Assembly: GCF_022376445.1 (NCBI RefSeq)
Contig: NW_025954972.1
Coordinates: 248,001 to 312,000, forward strand
Reading direction: 5' to 3'
DNA: 64,000 bases
Origin: Fomitopsis serialis
Taxonomy: Eukaryota; Basidiomycota; Agaricomycetes; Polyporales; Fomitopsidaceae
The notes under the pieces were generated by a model. It saw only the letters and a list, made by a program, of their open reading frames with translations, was not told the origin of the DNA and made no database searches. Below, piece after piece: positions 1-11,710 of the stretch (its first letter is position 1; each line of letters starts with the position of its first letter). Both the position numbers and the translations under genes were made by a program.

Positions 1-1039
1 TCTCTCTCGCCCGTGCTCTCGCTCACCAGCTCGCCCGCTTGCCACTTACCCACGCGCACTTCCAGCCGCAGGAATCGCCGACCTGCCTTCACCCACGCAG
101 AATCCGTACCCGATGTGGCGTGTCTGTATCCGCTCAGGAATGGATTACGGTTTGGGCTCGGGATACCCGTCCTCGGCCCTACCGGAGTACGGGACGGTGC
201 GAGAGTCAGGTTCCATGGCGAGGCACCGGGGCGGTCCGATGGTGCGTGAGTTCAGTGCCCCAGTTTGTCTATTAACCAACACGCATAGGCATGACTTCGT
301 CTAACCAGGCAGGTATTAATCACGGCTACGTGTAGTGCAACATCCAGACGAATACCAACGCACTAAGACGAGCGAAGGAGCATGCGACGAGCGCGTGGAT
401 TGCTGGACCCCCCCTCCTCCTCATCCTCCTTAGTGGGAAGAGACGCCGCTGACAGGGGGATTCGCGTTCGACACTGATTTTCTGTCGTGTTACAGGGCGC
501 ACTGGTCAAAACTTAGGGCCGTGTTTAGACAGTGCCACGAAGCGCAAGGCAGGCACGACTCAGAGACATGGTCAAACGGTGTTAGGTATGTTAGGTACGC
601 ACGCATCTATCCCTTACAACATTGAGCTCCTCGCCGCCCATCACATTCGCCTTAGGCGAGGCCTTACAACCTCTGAGCCTTGAGTTCTCCTCTTTGATCA
701 CGTTTCTCATTTACTGACTCATCTTCCGATTCATTGTACTCGAAGTGGCGTCGGAGGGCCACTGCCACTGCCATGCAGTCCCTTCGATTGTACACTTACC
801 TTTGTACACTTACTGTACCGGCTTACATGATGCTGCATCGACTTGGAGTGGCTCACACCCAGAGCAATATAAATAGTGCGCAGTTCGAGGGCCCGAAGTT
901 CGCTACAAGAGTGTCTCGCCCATTCACCGCTACCATCCGAACAACGCATTTCATGTTCGCTGTCGCCCCCCGCCGCACGCCGCCGCACGCCGAGACCTCC
1001 TGCCTTCGTTACAAACCCGAAGCATATTCGTCGAAGGCT

Positions 1040-1720
1040 TTAGCACGGTGCGTGCACAGCTGTTTCGTGATTTCTCACTTTTCCCTCATTCAATATCTTA
1101 CAAGGGCCTGCGGAACGCGGCCACAGTCCCACACCGACACTCAGCAACCCAATGTACGGTGCGTATACAGTCCCACACCGACACTCAACAGTCTGGCACG
1201 GTGCGTATACAGCTAGTCTCATTTTCACCTGTTCAACATTCTATATGCCTCAGGGGCCTGCGGAAGGTGGCCACAGTCACACACCGACACCGAACAGTCG
1301 GAAGTGAACGTTTGAACCGTCGGCCGACCGTCTGCTACGCATAGCGCTCACGTACTGACAGAGTGGCTCCAATGGTACGTGACATCGGCTCAGTTGCTGC
1401 GCCGCCGATACTTACGTTGGCATATTAGCTGGATAGCCGATCGCGGCACATCTCACCGTCGCAGACACCGGCGGTAGCAAAGCCTGCCGGCGTGGGGCTT
1501 CCGCCGAGAAGTTCCCGCTACTCATCTACGTCGTGCCGCACCCATCGAAGTCGCGACGGCCACATGTGCAGTTGCTCGCCGTGATCAACAGTCCAGCATG
1601 GTGTGTATACAGCTGGCACCTAGTTCACTTATCCCTCATTCAATTTTCTATATGCCTTAGGGGTCTGTGGAAGGCGGCTACAGTTCTACATCGACCTGAA
1701 TCGACCCCAAACAGTCAGTA
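1040..1720. repeat. Three diverged copies of a ~100-bp direct repeat
   Basis: Copies begin near 1045, 1195 and 1597. Each has the same order of words: a gtgcgtatacag-like start, a cctcattcaatnt or gttcaacattctatatgcct stretch, ggcctgcggaa, gcggccacagt, then a cacaccgacac tail. The tail alone is repeated once more at 1165-1185. The copies differ by substitutions and short indels, so this is an old tandem or dispersed repeat of unknown type. Confidence 0.6.
1374..1545 (+). repeat. Direct repeat A, copy 1
   Basis: Starts with gtacgtgacatc and continues with gctgcgccgccgatactta, a ttagctggatagccgatcgcgg segment, and a later cccgctactcatctacgtcg segment. A second copy in the same orientation lies at 2354-2500, and the tail of the unit recurs at about 2617-2700. 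It contains no open reading frame of note. Confidence 0.7.
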
Positions 1721-2353
1721 GACCGTCGCCTAGTGACCGGGTGTGTCGGTCTGCCGCCGCGCGGTGCGCTCACTCAGAGTAACTCTGGTACGCGACATCG
1801 GCACAGCCCTAGTCGAAGCTGGCGATACTGCTGAGCGCGAGCGATGGGCCGCATTGAAGTTCAATCACCGATGTTCCGGCATCTTCAACCCCTATGCACC
1901 TGTTGCTGACTCACTGGCATCCGGCTTTCTTTCACTCACTGGCGTCCAGCTTGCATTCCGCTCAGCCTGCCGCATGAATCCTTGCGTGCGCTTCTCCGGT
2001 CATGCACGGCTTGTCGAAGACGACTTGTCGAAGACGCTATGCACGACTCATTGAGGACCCCAAGCACGACTCGTTGACGACTCGAAGCCCGGGCAGAGGT
2101 CGATCGCATCCACGAGCCGACGACGATCGCATACACAACACGTGCATGCTCTCCGGCGCTGCCTGCAACACGAAGGACAATGTCACCATCGCAACATGGG
2201 CTCGTAAAGCCCAGGGTCGACGGTTCAGCCTGACGACCTTACGAAGCAATCCCCCTGCTGTGCAAGTTTCTGAGATCGCCGTGAGCTGCTGCCCGTACGA
2301 TGCCCATCTTCAGAACGTGCGTTCCGGAGATGGGCCACGCACATGCCGCAGCA

Positions 2354-2500
2354 CGTACGTGACATCAGCTCAGTTGTTGCGCCGCCGATACTTACATTGG
2401 CATGTTAGCTGGATAGCCGATCGCGGCATACCGCAGCCTGCCGGCGTGGGGTCTCCGCCGACAAGTTCCCGCTACTCATCTACGTCGCGTCGCACCCGTC
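2354..2500 (+). repeat. Direct repeat A, copy 2
   Basis: Same word order as the copy at 1374, with scattered substitutions and about 50 bases fewer between the two conserved segments. A third partial copy of the 3' half follows at about 2617-2700. Confidence 0.7.
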
Positions 2501-2785
2501 TGTCGCGTCGCACCCATCCAAGTCACGCCACCTGCACATGTTAGCTGGATGCCATAGATCAAGCGAACGACGATCGCCGTCCGCGTACGCGGCGTATGGT
2601 ATGCTCGCCGCCGGAAACAAGGACTTGCAAAGCCTGCCGGCGCGGGGTCACCGCCGACAATTCCCTGCTACCCATCTACGTCGTGTCGTACTCGTCTACG
2701 TCGCCTCGGCCACCGGTCAAAGAGGTGCCCCCCTCGTGTGCAGTTTATGCCAGTGAGCTTGCCGTTATCTGCTGTGGCATGCACA

Positions 2786-2847
2786 GTGCCCATCTCCGGA
2801 GTATACAGAATGTATACTCCGGTTCTGTATACTCCGGAGATGGGCAC
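2786..2847. repeat. Perfect palindrome, 23-bp arms with 16-bp loop
   Basis: The left arm 2786-2808 (gtgcccatctccggagta followed by tacag) is the exact reverse complement of 2825-2847. The 16-base loop again contains gtatactccgg. The inverted similarity extends imperfectly about 18 bases outward on both sides (tgcatg and tgctg words). A related but diverged gatgcccatct/agatgggc pair is present at 2297-2335. It could be a miniature foldback element or a cruciform-forming site. Confidence 0.8.
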
Positions 2848-3904
2848 CGTGCATGTCGCAGCACATACTGCGTCATTAACTGCCAGAAGTGCCGAGTATA
2901 GCCTTCGCGCACCTCGCCTCGCTCGTCGCCGTCGTTGGTGCACCACTCTTCTCTCTGCTTTGGCCACCCTCGATCTTTTCTGAACCTCCTGTTGTTTGCT
3001 TCTACAGGATGTCACACCATCTCTGCTAGTGAATGATGATACGGAGACGCAACTCAACGTAAGTGAGCTGGCTGTAACCATCGACCGAAGCTGATGCCAA
3101 TAGACCGTTACTCCTTGCGGATTGTTGGGGAGCCGTACTGCGAAGGAGGATGCCTTCAAATATATGGTATGCATCAATCGGCGGACGTCGGAGGTGTATA
3201 GCTTCGTATGACGAAGAGTCTTCGATGTTTATGGTGAACGAATATCGCCGGTCTGCGCGTCCGATGCGCGCAGTCTCCCTGGGTAGTTGAACCACTCGAC
3301 GCCAAATGGTTGCAATTTAGTCTAACATAGTGAGCATCTGATGACTACACAGTATGTCTGCTCGGGCTGGAGAATTATGTACATCATATCTACTGGGGCA
3401 ATCTCAAGACGGTGAAACCTGCTTTTACGCTAGGCATCCGTGCTTCCGCTCCTGTGCGGATTTGGGCAGCGTTCGTCGGCGTCAGCGGGTGGACTGGCCG
3501 GCCAACCTTGATCAACGAATGCGCGTTTTGTCGCCGGGAGTGCCTAGCGGTGGGTAATGGCGGGCGTACGTAGAAGGTCTCTCGTTCTGCAGCTTGAGCC
3601 CGGGGACCGTGACGGAAGCGTGAGCGAGCGCTGAGCGTTGAGCGTTGGGGAGTTGCCATATTGGGAACAAAGGAGGCGTTCAGACGAAGCACGGCGCGCT
3701 ACCGCGCGACAAACACCCATGAATGTGTCAGCTCACCGTCCCTTACCTTCTCCTCCTCCCCCGTCCCTCCCCCTTCATTCCTTGCCGTTGGACTCGCAGC
3801 TTTGGGTGCGGCCTTAGACTTCTCGCTTCAAAGGCCTACTGTTCGATGCATCCTCTTCATGAGCCCCCTTCGCCCTAGGCATCTCCACCCCTCGTCCTCA
3901 ATCG

Positions 3905-5090
3905 CTCATCGTCGCCTTCCTAGCACTCGCCGCTCCTCTCCTCTCCTTCCAGGCGGCAGCGGTGTCCGTCGATGCGTCTCGCACGAGCATTGCTGATCCC
4001 AAGTCCTTGTCAATCCCGGAGGGCGCGTTGTGAACACTCCCCACCTTGACTTCAAAAGCTCCTCTGCTCGACGTCTCTGTCGACGTCGTCGTCCACCCGA
4101 GTTTTGACGCCACTCGGCACGGTGAAGGGCGCCGCCGACACGTCTGGTGTCGTCTGGTTCACTGTCAAGTACGGTAACGCAGACCGTTGGCACGGCAAAC
4201 ATGATCAGGGCGCTGCTCGCTGCACCCCAATCTTTTTTGAGTATGCCATCTTGCAATGGGATCCAAGGGTATGTTATCTGTTCATAGCGACGAGTTTGCC
4301 CGTGCTCAATGGCCTGTAGGACTGTGGCTTTCTGTATATCACCATGCAGAGCTCGCTTCAGGACTTCAATGGGTGCGCAGCTCACGCGCTTCGGACACGT
4401 CGTGCCCGGACCCCTCTCGCTCGACCGTATCTTAAACGCACAAGGCTCCCTCCCGAACAACGCTTGCGGTGTTGTCCCTGCAGCTGGCCAATCCGAGCCT
4501 ATCCACCCAGTCTGCGACGGCGACTTCATCATCAGCCCTCTCGATCTCACTGCCACTTTCCCGTCGCAGTCTAAGACCGCCTCGTACTACGACGATGGTG
4601 TTGACGGCACGTTCGCTCTGTCAGTGGCAGCCGCCTGCTGAAGCACTCGATGTATGTCCCCTCGACGACGTCCGCCGACAGCACGCAGGATGCCCGCCTC
4701 GACGTAGACGTTCACGCGCAGCTGGGCGTCGAGCGGCGGTACCGCGTATGTGGGCATGTACACCGTCGGCGCGTCGTACCCCAGTAACTCCGACGTCTCC
4801 AAGTGCACCGACTCGGGCTCTATCTGCCACCAGGACGACATCGAGATCGCTGTACGTCCCCTTTCCTGGTGTGTACCGGTGGATGGGTGCTGACGTCCAC
4901 TTCCGCAGTTTGGAACTGCACCTAGCCCGACCAGCGCGCAGTCCGCGCTCATCGCCGAGATTCACGCACTACTACCAGTTCCTCAGCACGGGCAACGCGA
5001 CTTCAGGCTGGTACGCGACGTGGGACGCGACGGAAGGGCAGACAGTCAGCCCCTCGACATCTAGAGCGGTATCGCGTGCCTGAAACGATG
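3905..5090 (+). pseudogene. Type-B carboxylesterase/lipase relic
   Basis: Secreted type-B carboxylesterases are alpha/beta hydrolases of about 540 residues. A signal-peptide-like frame (LIVAFLALAAPLLSFQAAA) starts at 3905 without an in-frame ATG and stops at 4032. The family N-terminus (TPLGTVKGAADTSGVV, then KYGNADRW) follows at about 4105-4195. The C-terminal part is recognisable near 4740-5045: YVGMYTVGASYPSNSDVSKC, a splice donor at 4853, then FGTAPSPTSAQSALIAEIHA and YYQFLSTGNATSGWYATWDA in another frame. The Ser-containing nucleophile region and most of the middle are missing, so this cannot be an active enzyme even if the frameshifts were sequencing errors. Confidence 0.6.
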
Positions 5091-5699
5091 CTGCAAGTGA
5101 ACAAGACTTCGCTTTCTCATCGCAGAGTTCGGGACTGGCCGAGCGTGCGAGTGTGGTCCCGGCGTTCGACCGAGCGCAGCCCACAATTCGGTCGTGCGAG
5201 CTTCTTGCACGGGTCCACCCTTTCTTCTCGTCCACTACTCCCCTCGCCGCCGTCTCTATGTCGAGACTCCACCCCGCGGAGATGAAGGCGGGAGAGGCTG
5301 GAGCTGAAATAAGTGTCCCGCCTCCGCCGAGTACTTGTTGCTCACTGTCAACGACAATGGCACCCATCGCCGGCCATTATACGCCCGTTGGGCAACACTT
5401 CTTCTAGTCTCTCGTCGCCGCACTCCCCGCCTACGAGCTCGGCCCCTCGTTCGTCCCAGTGCCCAAGTCCGAAAGCTCCTCAGGCTGGTAGACCGACAGT
5501 ATCCTCCGCTCCTTCACCGCGATCGCCCGCCGAATATACACGGTCGAGGAGTCCTAGCAGCGATCAAGGCGTCCCGGAGCGGCAGTCCAGAGTCCAAGAA
5601 ACGCTGCAACGTCGGCGACAACCCTCCCATGAGCAGCGCAAGCTCGTCGAGCACGAAGCTTTGCAACGGTTCCGAGACGCTAGCAGAACGGTGGCACTC

Positions 5700-6293
5700 A
5701 CCATTGCATTGGTGACTTCCTTGAGCTGAACCATGACCACGCCCTGCACGGGCACCGTAATCTTCTGCGACAAGCCGCCGCTAGGGCAGTGTTGCAGACT
5801 CGCACGACGTCCTGGACCTGAGCCTTGAGCAGCCTCCTCGACAGCGCTCATGCCGTTCTCGGCGGCCGCAGCGAGCGGGCCGATCGGGACGACCAACGAA
5901 GAGCTGAGCTGGGGCACGTTGACGTCAAAATTCGTGTACAGGTTCTTGCCGCAGTGAGGGCTGTGTGCGCTCTCCGCAGTCGACGTCGGCGGCGCGGACT
6001 GCGGCGCGATCCGCTTGACCCTCGGGTTGCCGACCTCCTTGAGCGAGATGCTCAAGGGCGACGCGTCGGAGGCCGTTGCGCCCGCGTGGCTGCTGCATCT
6101 GGGGCGTAGTCTCGCTCTCGGCCTCCGCGTCCGCGTCGGCATTGAACATCTCGACGTCCTTATCAACACGATGGGGGTGATGGTGGTGGCCGTTGTTGTC
6201 CATCGTGCTCGGGCTGTTCCCCACGGAGCTGCTGGGCATGCCGATGAAGGGTGGCGACCGTCTGGCTGATGGAGCTGTTGGCCTCGGCGCCAT
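5700..6293 (-). pseudogene. N-terminal fragment of a group III hybrid histidine kinase (Nik1-like)
   Basis: Read on the minus strand, a His/Asp-rich leader (GHHHHPHRVDKDVEMFNAD) is followed, after a frame change near 6105, by KRIAPQSAPPTSTAES, then YTNFDVNVPQLSSSLVVPIG and PLAAAAENGMSAVEEA. After another frame change LLKAQVQDVVRVCNTAL and then LSQKITVPVQGVVMVQLKEV appear. The last stretch is typical of the first HAMP repeat of osmosensing group III kinases. The following HAMP repeats, kinase and receiver domains are absent, because the next sequence does not continue the family. It is a detached gene fragment lying antisense to the carboxylesterase relic. Family assignment rests mainly on the HAMP-like stretch. 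Confidence 0.55.
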
Positions 6294-6309
6294 CGCGCCG
6301 GGAGCATTC

Positions 6310-9140
6310 GCAGCCGAGGTAACCCGTGTCAGTCAGGAAGTCGGCGGTCAGAAGTAGTGCTCGACGTCTAGGGTACATGGGTCGACTCTGTGATGACACA
6401 TTACGGTTACGCGACAGCGTAGGAACACCGTAGGTTATACCGCAATATTTTGATGGAATGCTGACACCATAAAGACAGGGTAGGTCGACCGGTCATACTC
6501 TGTGGCTACGCTGTGACATAGGTGTCACGTACGTCACATATTCTACACCGAAAGTATCAAGTTTGAACAATCGTAATACGCTGAAAGCTCGTCAAGATAG
6601 TTTCAGGATAGGTTCAGCGTTACGTGACACACATTACGGTAGTTTTATTATAAAATGATGATGATAGTATGTTGGCCAATTTCTCAGAGTACAATCAAAG
6701 AACCTGCAGAGTAATCGAACACTGATTATGTTGTCGATAAGTCAAAGTAATATCAGCGTTCTTCGACGTAATTTACGCTGGTATGGTTGTGACTAAGTTT
6801 AACGTAAACTCAGCATAATTCGACGCCACATATTCGGTCGTGCTTCCTGTGAACCGGATCCGCCAAGTAGGAGACCATACCTGTGAGTATCACCGGCTTC
6901 GACGATGGGTCTCGTCAATCGTTGTACAGCACCCACCTTCATTCCGTGCTCGTGGTGGAACAGATGCAGACAGATGTAACTTAGTTCGGAACAACAGGTT
7001 ACAAAAATACACCCCCTTGTCGGCAATGCAGTGAATCTAGTCACTGACTAATATGTGAACCAGACATGGGGAATTGCTGTCCAGACCACAACGCGTCGCA
7101 GGCCGGCTCAATTCCCGCCAATCCGCAACGCCGCCAAAACAGGACTTGCCTTGCGGAGGCAACGCACATCACCCCGCCGAGTCCGGGACAACGAGAGAAG
7201 AGAAGCCTCTAGAGTCGTCCCACGTAAAGGAACCGCACAACGTCGACCGTTGTCCGGCGTCGGTCGTCAAGGCCACCACCACCAGACGCGCGCTCGCCCG
7301 AGGCGATGCCGGCGGGATCACCTGGCCCCCGGGGCGCGGATCGACCTTCGCACCTAATCCAGCAGTCGACCTCCCATATACGGTAAGTTCAGCGTTGATC
7401 GCTCGTTGATGGTGGCGCGGCGCCGGAAGCGGAGGAGCAATATGTTGGCGATAGTTGGCAATGTCCTGATGAGAGCGGGATTACCAAATGAGCGATGGTG
7501 GCGGGTGCATCTAGCGTGGTTCGGTGGTTGGAGCCCGTAATCTAGAGGTGCGAGGCCCTGAGCGCGAGAAGTGCGCTGCGGGGCGGGAGGATGAAACTGC
7601 GAAGCAAATATTGATATTAGCACAGTGGGCATAGTGGGCATAGTGCGGTGGCGTACAGGTCAGGGTGCCATGAAAATTGTCGACGGAACCAATGATTCAG
7701 TCACTGAGTCAGCTCGCAGACAGAAGTGGGCGGTCAGGCGGTCTCGAAATGTTATGATAGCTGCTCCGAGGCTGTGGGTGACGGATCCGGATGGGACTGC
7801 TTTTTGCATTCCGAGTTTGACAAGTAAAATATGACAAGTACTTGCACTTTCGCATGCAGCTCGGTACGCCTGTGAGACAATCTGTGATGTATGCACGATC
7901 GGTAGGAGCGAGTGACCGTACCGCGCCACCGGGGATCATGAGCACCCAGACAGCTGCAGGATCGTATGGGCAGCATACAGCGCACGAATGCAGAGAGACA
8001 TATATGGAGGGACAGCTGCGCGTCACATCGTCATAGACTATGTCGTAGACATACCGAATTCGGCACCACGACCGCGGTCGGCATGTCTTGCTCACGCGGG
8101 GAGCACTGCCGATTTGCGAGCACGATGAAGGGAGGTGCGAGCCTCTCGCGATGACGAGCGGGGGCGAGGAACCACTGCGGGGCGGCATCGATGCATCAAT
8201 AAGTAACTTAGCGCATCCGTGGCGCGCTGGAGGCGCACTCGTTCCTGGACAAACTACTGCTGTGATATCCGGGTGAACGTCTGCATATCCGGATCCTGTC
8301 CTAGTACGCACCGGTGCATGATAATGATGAGCCCAGGAGGTTTAGCCAGACGTGCAGGACCTTGGGGCCCACGTTCGGCACACCCACACAATAGACCAAG
8401 AGAGGGCCTGCAGGGACGGCGGACGCGGTCTTTTGTCGTCGACTCGGGACGCACCACGCGCCCGATTCGAGGGATTCGCGGTTGGCTCGGCGCCGGCGTC
8501 TATGTACCACTTTGACGACGCTGGCCAATGGGAGGGCGCAATTCGGATGATGCACGCGACAGATTTGACAATCGATATTAATGGGCTATCAAATTAGGCC
8601 CTGGGCGCCGGCGGCTCAGCCTGAGGGTGGCCATCGCTATCAGGCAGCGCTGGCATGTTGACGTCCCGGTGAGCGTGTATCGCGACGCGAACAAGGCGTT
8701 GCTGGCAGCAGAGGACCGTCGCGTCGTGCGCAAAGGGCGAAGGTGAACGTGTTGTCAGCGAGAAGGTGATGTATTACGGGCGGGCGGACAAGGATGAAAC
8801 AGAGTGGGAGAAGAAGCCACCTGAAGCAGCCTCGTTGAAGGTCGTCTGGCAACGTGCCCGGGGAACACAAGCGGCGAAGGCTCGTGGCTGCCAGTCAACG
8901 TCGCCCGATGGGGCTACGCGCCACAGCTCCAGGCGAACGGCTCGGCGCCTGTGGCGACGGCGGGCGCCTCGCGGCCATTCGGTACGACAGACGTGGAAAA
9001 TAATCTGCGACGCCTTCAGGACCACCGTCATCCTGCAGGTATAATAACCATCGCCCTGGCGGGCCTCGTCCCTCTCCCATCTCCCCTCCCCCCTTCCCAC
9101 TGTCCCCTCACCGCCGGCGGCCACGACTTGCTCACTCACC
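6310..9140. other. Gene-poor spacer
   Basis: 6390-6850 is AT-richer than its surroundings and has repeated acattacgg and gacgtaa words, suggesting an old non-coding transposon, but no clear terminal repeats were found. At 7066 a short frame starts MGNCCPDHNASQAGSIPAN, an N-myristoylation-like start, but it breaks after 48 codons and the continuation lies in another frame. A protein-like stretch (GSWLPVNVARWGYAPQLQAN) occurs at about 8880-8940 without recognisable exon borders. Nothing else can be supported. Confidence 0.45.
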
Positions 9141-10634
9141 ATGAACGCCTTCGCTCAATATTCCCCGCTCTTCACCTCTGGTCTCCTCACCAGGACACCC
9201 ACAGCCTCGCCCTCCACGTCCCGCTCACCCTCCATAAAGCGTCGCCGCGGGAAGGCAGTGGACAGTCTGCCTTGCACGGTCAACACTGTCAGCTTCCACG
9301 CCGCTGTCCGCTCGTCGACCGACACCAGTGCCATGTTCCTTACCCTCGTACCACACCGCCAGCTGGAAGACGAGGACCGGTCGTTCCTATCGCTTGACCT
9401 CGCTGAGAGCCAGTCTATGCGGTCCATGAGCCTTCGCAGGAAAGATACAGTCACCTCGCGTGGCTCGGTCGCCCTCAGGAGGTCAGAAGCCGGGTCACCC
9501 ACGGGTCGCACACAGTGAGTTTGTCTTCGTGACGTGCATACTCGTTCTCCGCTCCGGTGAACGTCTATCTCGAGCCACCGTTCCTGGGCGTTGTCTCTTC
9601 GCACCATCTTTCGTGTGCCAGTATGATAATTGATACGGCTGGCCTCTCGGGAATCTGTCACCTCGGCGTGTCTCTGTAACGTGCTAACCCGTTCCTCCTC
9701 TAGTAACCATACCTTTAGCTTCTCCCGATTTTCGCTCCCGAAACGGCCTGCCGCCAAGATGCGCAAGTCGTCTCGCGAGTCTCTTCTCCCATCGCCCAAG
9801 CCTGCACCGTCCACCTCCCTCCCAGAACCTCCGACATCCGTTCCAGCAGCCCCTGAGGGCCCCCGGACGTCCAAACTCTCGCTCACGCTCTCGACCGACA
9901 TCTCCCCTGAACAGTGTTACTCTTCATATCGCTGGTCGCCCATGCACCGCGCATCGCAGTCCGCTCCATCCCTGCTCTCGCCCACGTCTCCCTCCCGCAA
10001 GTCCTCCATGATCCTCCCGCCCGAGTCTTCTGACCACTCCTACCTCCTGTTCTCCCCTACCTCGCCAACGGGGTTGACACGTCGCGCAGCACCCATGCCG
10101 GCGTCGGCGCCCGCCGCCGTCCTCGCACGAAGTATGTCGTTCCGCTCGGTCGCGTCGGTTAACACGCGCCTGCGCAATCGCTCCGCGGCGCTCGCGATGC
10201 TCGAGGGGCGCACTGGACACGCGATGACGCGCGGGGGCAACTTCATGTGGATGAGCGACGACGAAGAGGATGACGCGGAGGAGCAGGAGCGTGAGCGCGT
10301 GCGGTCGCAGGGCTCGGACGTCGGCGACGTGAACAACCGCCTGCTGCAGGTCCTTCACGAAGAGGAGGACGTCGTCATTCCGCACTCGCCTGCCACGTCG
10401 GCCGCGCGCATGTCTGTCCCTGCGTCCGCGCCTGCCCGTCAGACTCAGGAGTCGTTCCCTCCGTCGACCCGGGAGCGCTCGGATACGCGCTCCCGCTCGA
10501 ACTCGACGCCGTCGAGGATGAGTAGGAGGGGGACGCTCGAGTCGCTGTTGTCGCCGCTTGCGAACTTCATCGACTTCAGGGAGGACGACGGCTCGACGCG
10601 TGGCTGGCGGAGCTTTGTTGAGTTCTCGTCATAG
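9141..10634 (+). CDS. Ser/Pro-rich protein of unknown function, 434 aa
   Basis: Two exons, 9141-9514 and 9704-10634, join in phase across a 189-nt intron with donor gtgagt, a ctaac branch-like site about 20 nt upstream of the acceptor, and tag. The ATG at 9141 is the first in frame and follows a pyrimidine-rich leader. No enzymatic domain is visible. The protein is rich in Ser, Pro and Arg (SPTSPSRKSSM, SRSNSTPSRMSRRGT), has an acidic patch (DDEEDDAEEQERERVRS) around residue 310, and ends FIDFREDDGSTRGWRSFVEF. Such composition suggests an intrinsically disordered, phosphorylated regulatory or scaffold protein. The first intron is long for this window, so an undetected small exon within it is possible. 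Confidence 0.7.
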
Positions 10635-11710
10635 TCGATTGCGCCTCGCCCCCATCCTTTCGCCTGCACACGATCTCGGCGTATTCTGCTGATCTATGCG
10701 CTTGTTTACGCCCTCAGATTATTTAGTTCTGCTCTGCAACGCTCGCCGTCATGCATCGTACGTCTGTGTACACCATCTCTCGGTCCTTTCGTTCTTGTAC
10801 ATCATTAATCCCGCTCGACTCTGCTCGTCTCGTCTCGTGTCTTGGCATCCCCGGACGTTCAGTTATTGCATCCCTGGACCCTGTCTGCTCTGCATTATTA
10901 TGTCACTTAGCCTACACGTACATTGTTTATATCTCTCGTCTCCTCTTCTCGTCTCTGTCCTGTCGAACACTCGTACCGAACCGAACGCATTGACATTCTC
11001 ATTTACCGCTTCTCATGCCCACATGCACCGCACCACGTTACGCTATCCTACTCATCGCGCTGCTCGCCGCTCGTCGCGTCGCTCACCGCGCTAATCGTCT
11101 CCCCCTCCGTCTTCCCTGGTTTCCGCCGCGTCTTGTCTTCCTTCGCTATTCGCTCCCTGTGTCGCTCTGTCTACTGTGACGACTACTGCATGTATATTTG
11201 ATGCGGTGAATATGTATCCTGTTTTCTTGATGTTGGCGACTGGGCAGGCATCCTCACGGGGCAAGCTAGTTGGTGAGGCGTGCGTCGTTGACGCTTGTGG
11301 TTCTGACAGTGGTGCGTCCCTGAGAACGGTCAGTTGCCAGTGCTAACGTCGTTCCATATCTTGTACAGGTGCAAAAGCTTAGACTGTAAGCATGCTAGTA
11401 TGAAGTAAGTACTACATTAGTGGGGCTTGTGCAGGACTACTTACGTCGTACAATCCTTACGGTACTTATGTATATGTGTAAGGTTTGACGAAAGCCACGC
11501 CAGCGTCTGCGGAGCACGAAATAGCATAAGGAGAAGGCGGCTTGTCCCGAATCTATTTCTGATGTGATCTACAGCATTCAGGTCAAGCCTGCCTCTACCG
11601 TCTACGCATCCTACCTCAGACCTGAAACTCTCGGGAGGATGGCGACAGCTGTGTCCAACGTCGGTCTTCCGCTCATAATGTAGAGTAATTTGGCTGATGC
11701 GTCTGCATAG
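10635..11710. other. 3' flank and intergenic spacer
   Basis: The first 500 bases are C/T-rich on the plus strand and look like a 3' untranslated region plus spacer. The rest has no convincing frame. The first exon of the F-box-like gene that follows must lie in the last part of this stretch, because its open frame begins directly after a cag/tag-type acceptor at 11710. Confidence 0.4.

Larger units (their letters stand above)
1..3900. other. Repeat-rich region without a recognisable gene
   Basis: No reading frame here resembles a known protein and no chain of exons with splice signals could be built. The first 60 bases are a C/T-rich low-complexity stretch (repeated ctcgc/cccgc words) like the interior of the element at 25.1-25.9 kb. 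The rest contains short direct repeats and a palindrome, listed separately. From about 3660 onward the sequence may be the promoter side of the carboxylesterase relic. Confidence 0.6.

Noticed and set aside
6390..6850. Possible solo LTR or MITE suggested by repeated acattacgg and gacgtaa words
   Set aside because: No matching inverted ends or target duplication could be found, so it is only noted as AT-richer spacer.
9155..9901. 248-codon minus-strand frame
   Set aside because: Lies opposite the Ser/Pro-rich gene and runs through its intron; the plus-strand model has matching splice sites and phase.
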